Source of the DNA: Coniferiporia sulphurascens
Taxonomy: Eukaryota > Basidiomycota > Agaricomycetes > Hymenochaetales > Hymenochaetaceae
Assembly (NCBI GenBank): GCA_002794785.1
Contig: NBBA01000002.1
Coordinates: forward strand, 434,001-498,000
Reading direction: 5' to 3'
Length of the DNA stretch: 64,000 bases
Both the position numbers and the translations under genes were made by a program. Every line of letters begins with the position of its first letter. Position 1 is the stretch's first letter. Below are positions 57,861 through 64,000 of the stretch, piece by piece. Below the pieces are notes generated by a model. That model worked only from the letters and a program-made list of their open reading frames with translations, was not told the DNA's origin and ran no database searches.

Positions 57861-58263
57861 CACGATGGTTCGATGACGGCTTAAGAATTGGGAGGGTCAC
57901 GTGCGTGATCATTTTTAGCGGAGTTTTAACGATGCCATCGTACTCTTGCAAAGTCCTCACTCGAGTTCCTGGTCTTTTTCTTTTCTCCTGCCATTATACC
58001 ACGTTCAACGAGCGAATATCTCTTTTTTGGTTGTTTAGCTATCTTTGTGCGTGGACACTCTTAATGAAACGCACTTGTACGCTTGACATCCGTAAGCGAG
58101 TGCCGTGCCGCTCGCGTATCAGCTTTTTTGAGGCCCCAATTACTATCTGTCTTTTTTCAAGATGCAGTGACAATCATATCTCGTACAATACAGTATCTGG
58201 CAACATAAGAAAAGGGAAATTCGTTACTGGCTATGTTGGCAAGGGGAAGGGGGAAGGGGATGC
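57861..58263. other. Intergenic, nothing recognised
   Basis: Only a short plus frame (120 aa, 57905-58267), without motifs, overlapping the end of the first monooxygenase. Confidence 0.45.
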
Positions 58264-60099
58264 TTAAAGAGGGCTTTCTTCACCCATGCGACTCTCCAAC
58301 AACGAGATAGCCCGTTTTTGATCGTCTATAATATCAGTCGTCCACGCCCACTTCCAGTTCTCAACAGCAGCATGCCCGACTTCCCACAACTTTCCCGCGT
58401 CCACTTCGCTCTGCTGCGCATTTTCGCCGCAGAGTTCCTTATTAAGTTCTGCGAAGCGCTCGTCGTTGAACTCATATAGCCGCCCGTTCTCCGCGGAGAG
58501 TCGCTGTACTTCATTCCCGTGCGGTAAGCGGACCTCTTCATAGACTTTGAGTGCAGTACGTATCGTAGAAAGCGTTGTCAACCGGTGTGCAAGCAGTGTA
58601 CCAAGGATGTAAGCGTCCTCGATGGCTTGACCTGCTCCGGAGCCTTGGTGGGGCGTCATCGCATGAGCCTCAACGGTGAGAGATGGATATTTTCGTTGTT
58701 AAAATTCGTCAAATGAAGCTTACAGCATCACCCATGAGTGCAACGCGGTCGTGCGTGGATATCGGGAGGCACTTCAGTGCATTGATGGCCCAGCGAGAGG
58801 TCTTTTCGACGCACTGTGCGGCATGGCTCCATCAACGTCCGCATCTTTCTGGAACAGAATGACGGAACTTACCTGCAAGAGTTGTTGTACCTCTTCCTCC
58901 CATCCCACGTATAACTGTAAGAGTTCTTCTTTGCTACGGTCCTCAACCGTCTTGCCCTCGAAAGTGGTACCGACCTTGTCGGGCCATGAACAGAAAGCCA
59001 CAATGTTAATGAGCCGTCCGTGGGATATGGGAAATACTATTAAATGCTGAACGGGGAACTTCATTTCGATCAAGCTCTTCACGTCAATATAGTACGTTAC
59101 CTTGCTTTTCCCCGTATACTGAAATGTTTAAACGGGGTTGAGCTACCCACAGCACAGCAAATCGATTGAAGCTTTACTGACATTTTGAGCCGTTTTCAAC
59201 GCTCTATGATCTGGGTTAACTTTTTCTAATTTCTCGCGAGGTATGATTGCGCGGTAGGCAACGCTCCCGCTCCAGACGGGATTGGCTACTCCACGAAGGG
59301 TATCACCCGCCCTCCTCCCTTCCTCACCGCTATTAGCCTCCAAATCTTTTGCAGCGAGGTCAAGCAAGGTATGTCGCGTTGCAGAGTTAATCCCGTCTGC
59401 ACCGATGAGAACATCGCATGTTGCGGTGGCTCCGTCATTGAAATTGAGGGTTATCGGGGAGGGAGAAGACGACCCTAGCCCGAGAGTGTACGATTCGAGA
59501 CGCTTCGAGAAGTGCGCGGAAGTAGTCTCCGAGTCGAGCTGCGTCGCGAGAGAGTTTATGAAATCGGCGCGGTGGAAAGAGAGGTTTCCCACTTGTGACC
59601 CGCTCAAATTAACGTTCTACTTGTTTTGAAATCAGAAGAACGCGTACTTGGAGTAATCATGTCGTAATAAGACAATCCTTTCGCCTGGTCTGATTTACGC
59701 ATTTCGAATGCGAGGCCTGGAAAGGGGACAGTGAGTACTAGCACACGTGAGCGGTACTTTGGCCCGGTCAACTCACAAGGCTTGTCTTCGACGGTTGGGA
59801 CATCACATAGCTTTCTGAGCTCCTCTTCGAGGTCTAAAGAATTCATTATCTTCCATGGGCGCCTCCACATGCCTACCCCTGCGCCGATTTCGGTGAATTC
59901 AGGTGCAGACTCGTACAAGTCAATCCGAATGTCCTTTCTTTCACGTGAGAGGCGTGACAGGGCAATAGCTGCTGTCAGCCCAGCTATGCCACCCCCGCTA
60001 CAGCCAACGGTGGACGGTAAGCGCCACGGATTTTTTACTTAGACACGGACTTTCACTTGCAGCTCACCAGATTGCTACAGAAAACTTCGGTGGGGACAT
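58264..60099 (-). CDS. FAD monooxygenase, salicylate-hydroxylase-like (tandem copy 1)
   Basis: ATG 60099 (MSPPKFSVAI), a very early intron, then the FAD motif CGGGIAGLTAAIALSRLS, DLYESAPEFTEIGAGVGMWR, RRPWKIMNSL, an exon with AFEMRKSDQAKGLSYYDM, then FHRADFINSLATQL and CDVLIGADGINSATR (the DG motif), AYRAIIPREKLEKVNPDHR, YTGKSKVTYYIDVK, HLIVFPISHGRLINIVAFCS, RVALMGDA and AHAMTPHQGSGAGQAIEDAY, ending at 58264. Complete set of group-A flavoprotein hydroxylase motifs (GxGxxG, DG, GD). Introns of about 50-60 nt. Relatives hydroxylate aromatic acids or act in secondary metabolism. It is the first of three head-to-tail paralogues, all on -. Confidence 0.85.
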
Positions 60100-60451
60100 A
60101 ACTAGTCAGCGAAGAGATCACTGTTGTCAAGGCTGGTAATCTCTCAGCAATAAGCAGTAAAGAAGGGGCTCAAAGAAGTAGTCTTATAGCTGCCTTGGAA
60201 ATGGACGCGATGTAAGCAGAAGAAAAGGGGCTCCGTCTCGGATTCACAGGATTGTACGCTTATTCTCATCTCCCAGCCGCTGGCTGACATAACGTGAACG
60301 GGACTTGTTAAAGTACTCGACTTGGGGGATTAACCTTTTCACGTGTAAACCCAAGGCTTCTGCTCAGTCGCAACTAAACTCCATCTGTTAGAACTGCATA
60401 CCCAACGTACACACATTTAGGGACCATTTCGTAAAAGACTCCCATACCCAC
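60100..60451. other. Spacer between tandem monooxygenases 1 and 2
   Basis: Promoter side of copy 1 and 3' side of copy 2. Nothing else seen. Confidence 0.5.
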
Positions 60452-62307
60452 TCATAACTTAGAGCTGTATTTCGTGATCGGGCGGTGGCGTGTACTTCTG
60501 CTGACATGTTCCTCTAGTAAGGCGATAGCTCGCTTGCGGTCATCCTCAATATCCGTCGTCCAGACCCATTTCCAGTTATCAATCATCGTATGCCCGACTT
60601 CCCACAGTTTTCCAACGTCCACGGATTTCGGTTGCGCTGTCTTGCTGTGGGGGTCCGAAACGAGTCCAGAAAATCGCAGGTCGTCAAACTCTCTCAATCG
60701 CCCATTCTCCGCCGAAAGTCGCTGTACCTCATTAGCATGTGGAAGACGGACCTTTTCGTAGACCTTGAGTGCGTCAGGGAGTGTGGAAAGCGTGGTTAGC
60801 GGGTGAGTAAGGAGCGCCGCAAGGATATAAGCGTCTTCAATTGCTTGACCCGCTCCGGAGCCTTGGTGTGGCGTCATGGCATACGCCTTAAAAAAGTTGA
60901 GTTTACATCATTCTTATTTTTTGATTTTTAACCTTACCGCGTCTCCCGCAAGCGCAACACGGTTGTGGGTGTATATTGGGAGACCATCCATTGTGTTAAT
61001 GGCCCAGCGAGAAGGAGTTTCAATGCACTAAGACGAGCACAGTCTATCATCAAAAGTACAGATTTCTAATCGTAATGCTGTGGACAGTGCATACCTGCAA
61101 GAGTTGCTGAACCTCTTCTTCCCAGCCTACATATTGCTCAAGGAGCTCTTCCTTGCTGCGAGTTTCCATAGTATTCCCTTCAAATATCGTACCTGCTTTC
61201 TCAGGCCAAGAGCACATTGCCACGACGTTGATGAGGCGTCCACGTGAGATGGGATATACTATTATGTGCTGAACACGCAGGTCAGCTTGGAGAGGCACGC
61301 TTGAGACGATCGGATAAGTTACTTTGCTTTTCCCTGCGTACTGTATAATTTAACCCAGCGTTAGTCTTGTGAAACGTAAAGCATGAAGGAAGGATCTGTT
61401 CCAGACATTTTGGAATGTGACCATCGCTCTATGGTTTGGGTTAATCTTCTCTAGCTTCTCGCGGGGCACGACCGCGCGGTAGGCAATGGTACCGCTCCAG
61501 ACCGGTTCAAAATTTTTACGCAATGTCTCGATTGTCTTCTTTCCATCTTTGCTGCCAGTTGTCTCCGCGTCCTTGATGGCCAGCTCCAACAGAGTATGTC
61601 GCGTCGCGGAGTGTATCCCGTCAGTGCCGATGAGCACGTCGCATACGGCTGTAGTTCCGTCGTCGAAGTTGAGGGTTATCGGAGCGGAAGAAGCGGACCC
61701 CGATGAGAGAGAGTAGGATTCAAGACGCTTGGAGAAGTGCGTAGAAGTGGTCTCTGGCTCAAGTTTTCTCACGAGGACATCCAAAAACTCTGCACGATAG
61801 AAGGAGAGTCCACCCACTAACAAATGATCGAATCAAGGACCTACTCAATGAAAGTAAGATACGCACTTGGTACAACCATGTCATAAAAAGGTACTCCCCG
61901 TTTTTGATCAGACTTACGCATTTCGAAGACGAGGCCTAGGGCAAAACGTTGGTGGTTCATTTGAGTAAAATAATATTTTATTCCGGAAACTCACGGAGCT
62001 TATCCTCAATGGCCGCAGCTTCGCATAGCTTTAAAAGCTCTACTTCGAGACCCAGGGACTTCAATATCTTCCAAGGGCGCCTCCATATAGCTACACCCGC
62101 GCCAATTTCGGTAAATCCGTGCGCTGCTTCATACAGATCAACTCGAATGTCTTTCTTCCCTTGGGAAAGGCATGAGAGTGCAATGGCAGTCGTAAGGACT
62201 GCGATACCTCCCCCGCTGTGAGACGCATCTTTATACATGACATATAACACGATAATTCGTGCTTTAGCAACCTACCATATTGCTACAGAAAACTTTGGGG
62301 CCGACAT
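60452..62307 (-). CDS. FAD monooxygenase, salicylate-hydroxylase-like (tandem copy 2)
   Basis: ATG 62307 (MSAPKFSVAI) with the same early intron, then CGGGIAVLTTAIALSCLSQG, DLYEAAHGFTEIGAGVAIWR, FEMRKSDQKRGVPFYDMVVP, FYRAEFLDVLVRKL, CDVLIGTDGIHSATR, AYRAVVPREKLEKINPNHR, HIIVYPISRGRLINVVAMCS, RVALAGDA, YAMTPHQGSGAGQAIEDAY, stop 60452. All exons remain open. Two family-conserved positions differ from copy 1: the third Gly of GxGxxG is Val (GIAVL versus GIAGL), and the His after GDA is Tyr (YAM versus HAM). FAD binding may be altered, so it may be a decaying or specialised duplicate. Confidence 0.82.
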
Positions 62308-63253
62308 CACGCCGGCGGAATTGACGTGGCTTGCCGAATAATTCTCGGTATACCGTACCTAAGTGGCTGAGGGACTTGGAGGAGCCGACACTTTATACAC
62401 TCCGTGAGGTTCGTTAAGACTCAAAGCGGTGGTCGGAGAGATAGCGCCTCCGATTAGTAGGCAATAGCCATCTCTGTGGAACCCCTTTTTCCTTCTTCAA
62501 ATCACATAACGATTGGGGAGACCTCAACGTTTACGTGCTCTACACCTTAGTACCGGATATGAGTGGGACTTGTGCGCTGGGAAGCTGCTCTGAGTCGGCC
62601 TATCGTGTGAGGCTGGTGCCTGTATCCCACAGATATAAACAATCGATTCCTTTGAGTTCTAGATAAGGGGATGCCTCGTGCCGACTATTTCCGAGTCCAG
62701 GCGACCTAATTATCCTCTTTATCCGCATCGCTATCCATTATCGTGTCGGTCATAATCAGCTGTCGAAGGTTTCGAATCGTGGATCAGAATGGCTGGCTTA
62801 CTTCCAGTCATAGATGACCTCATTTCGGCTTCAGCCGGTAAAGGAATGAATGCATTTACCAACGGATCGAACGAGCGAACGAAGATAGAAGACATACATG
62901 TATCTATCCTTACACATATGAGCTCCGTACAGTTATCCCCCGGGATACAATTGGGAAGGCAGATTTATTGCCTTCTTCTGAAAAATTTGAGTCACAACTT
63001 TTCCGGTAAGACACGTTGTAGTATCAGGAGAACCTCAACGGATGCATATTAGATGATAGGATTTATTCACAGTGCCATACTCGTAGTATTAAATGCTATG
63101 CACCCGAATGAGCTTCTCGTGCTTCCGGTATCGAATGTTCCGGCGCCGAGTAGAAGTCCAAGCGGGAGTTGCGCGGGTAATCGAAAAGGGGTTCTCGATG
63201 GGCGCATATAACAACCGTGTCGAGAACAGAACTTACAGGGCCTAAATCACACT
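62308..63253. other. Spacer between tandem monooxygenases 2 and 3
   Basis: 946 bp. A plus frame at 62789-63052 (87 aa) has no motif. Nothing else seen. Confidence 0.45.
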
Positions 63254-64000
63254 TCAAGTCACCAGATAGATGCTTCTGCCAACACGCTCTTTAAGGAGAA
63301 TAACAGCACGTTCGCGTTCGTCTTCGATGTCCGTCGTCCACGCCCATTTCCAGTTCTCAATCATCGTGTGTCCAACCTCCCATAGTTTCCCAACGTCCAC
63401 CGAGTTAGACTGCGTGTCATCGATGTCTGCATTAGTATTTAGTCCTGCGAAGCGTGCATCGATGAACTGGTTCAAACGCCCGTTTTCAGCCGAAAGTCGC
63501 TGCACTCTGTTCCCGCGCGGAAGACAGACGTCCTCATAGACCTTAAGAGCGACGCAAAGTGTGGAAAGATTGGTCATTGGATGAGCAAGGAGTGCACCGA
63601 GAATGTACGCGTCTTCAATGGCTTGACCTGCTCCGGAGCCTTGAAACGGAGTCATGGCATGAGCCTTCGAGTATGTAAGAGTCCTACTTCCTCATATATA
63701 TCCTTTACGGGATGCTTACCGCATCTCCCATAAGTGCAACACAGTTGTGAGTGGATATAGGAAGACCGTTCATCGTGTTGATAGCCCAGCGGGAAGGTGT
63801 TTCGACACACTTCGAAATTAGCATTTTGTCCTCAGTACTACACATTTACTGGGACCATTGGAGATTCGCACCTGCAGGAGTTGCTGCACCTCCTCTTCCC
63901 ATCCCACGTATGTCTCAAGAAGCATTTCCTTGTCGCACGATCCAACTGCCTTTCCGGAAAATACCGTACCGGTTCTGTCAGGCCAAGAGCAAAATGCCGC
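63254..64000 (-). CDS. FAD monooxygenase, salicylate-hydroxylase-like (tandem copy 3, partial)
   Basis: The C-terminal part only; the N-terminus lies beyond the window. Stop at 63254. AHAMTPFQGSGAGQAIEDAY (HQ of copies 1 and 2 is FQ here), then KVYEDVCLPRGNRVQRLSAE and KLWEVGHTMIENWKWAWTTD. Upstream exons around 63720-63800 (VALMGDA) and 63870-64000 (YVGWEEEVQQLLQ) follow the same exon plan as copies 1 and 2, so the three arose by tandem duplication. Confidence 0.82.

Overview
The window is a piece of a filamentous basidiomycete (Agaricomycete-type) genome. Genes are split by many 50-60 nt introns, lie on both strands, and belong to families typical of mushrooms: UstYa/DUF3328, But2-C-terminal proteins, fungal UbiA prenyltransferases, FAD monooxygenases, multi-spanning orphan membrane proteins and TKL-like kinases. 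No prokaryotic features (operons, Shine-Dalgarno sites, CRISPR) are present. Most real genes appear only after splicing by eye. Exon models below were checked for phase where exons are listed.

Layout. (1) 1-9.6 kb: a TKL-like kinase gene (about 0.5-2.1 kb) and an apparently intact 4-exon UbiA-type prenyltransferase (5426-6546), with long stretches I cannot assign. (2) 9.6-28.75 kb: a dense transposon island. A decayed Harbinger-type element (transposase on +, Myb/SANT-like gene on -) is followed by a decayed Tad/I-like LINE. Both are riddled with solo LTRs that can be delimited to the base by perfect 5-bp target-site duplications; one stack is three insertions deep. (3) 28.9-49.4 kb: host genes, namely two UstYa-like proteins flanking a class-C beta-lactamase-like serine hydrolase, a polytopic membrane protein, a But2-like protein, two paralogous tiny secreted proteins, a Baeyer-Villiger-type flavin monooxygenase, cytidine deaminase, a J-domain protein, and a large decayed gene. 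(4) 49.8-54.9 kb: a second island holding the 5' end of a Ty3/Gypsy-type element (5' LTR plus gag) broken by three further LTR insertions. (5) 55-64 kb: a hypothetical gene and three tandem salicylate-hydroxylase-like FAD monooxygenases; the third runs off the window.

Most notable: LTR family C (about 1350 bp, five copies) and its distant relative E (about 1476 bp) carry inside U3 an open frame for a 216-252 residue protein with CxxC, AKGxTTxDQ and DDRTPxER motifs. These motifs survive between two LTR families whose DNA has otherwise strongly diverged. I know of no described family that matches. The layout (ORF in U3, TATA downstream of it) resembles an LTR-encoded accessory gene. Decay of all these elements is dominated by C-to-T/G-to-A changes at CpG (CGA to TGA stops, Asp to Asn in catalytic sites), which points to cytosine methylation or a RIP-like process.
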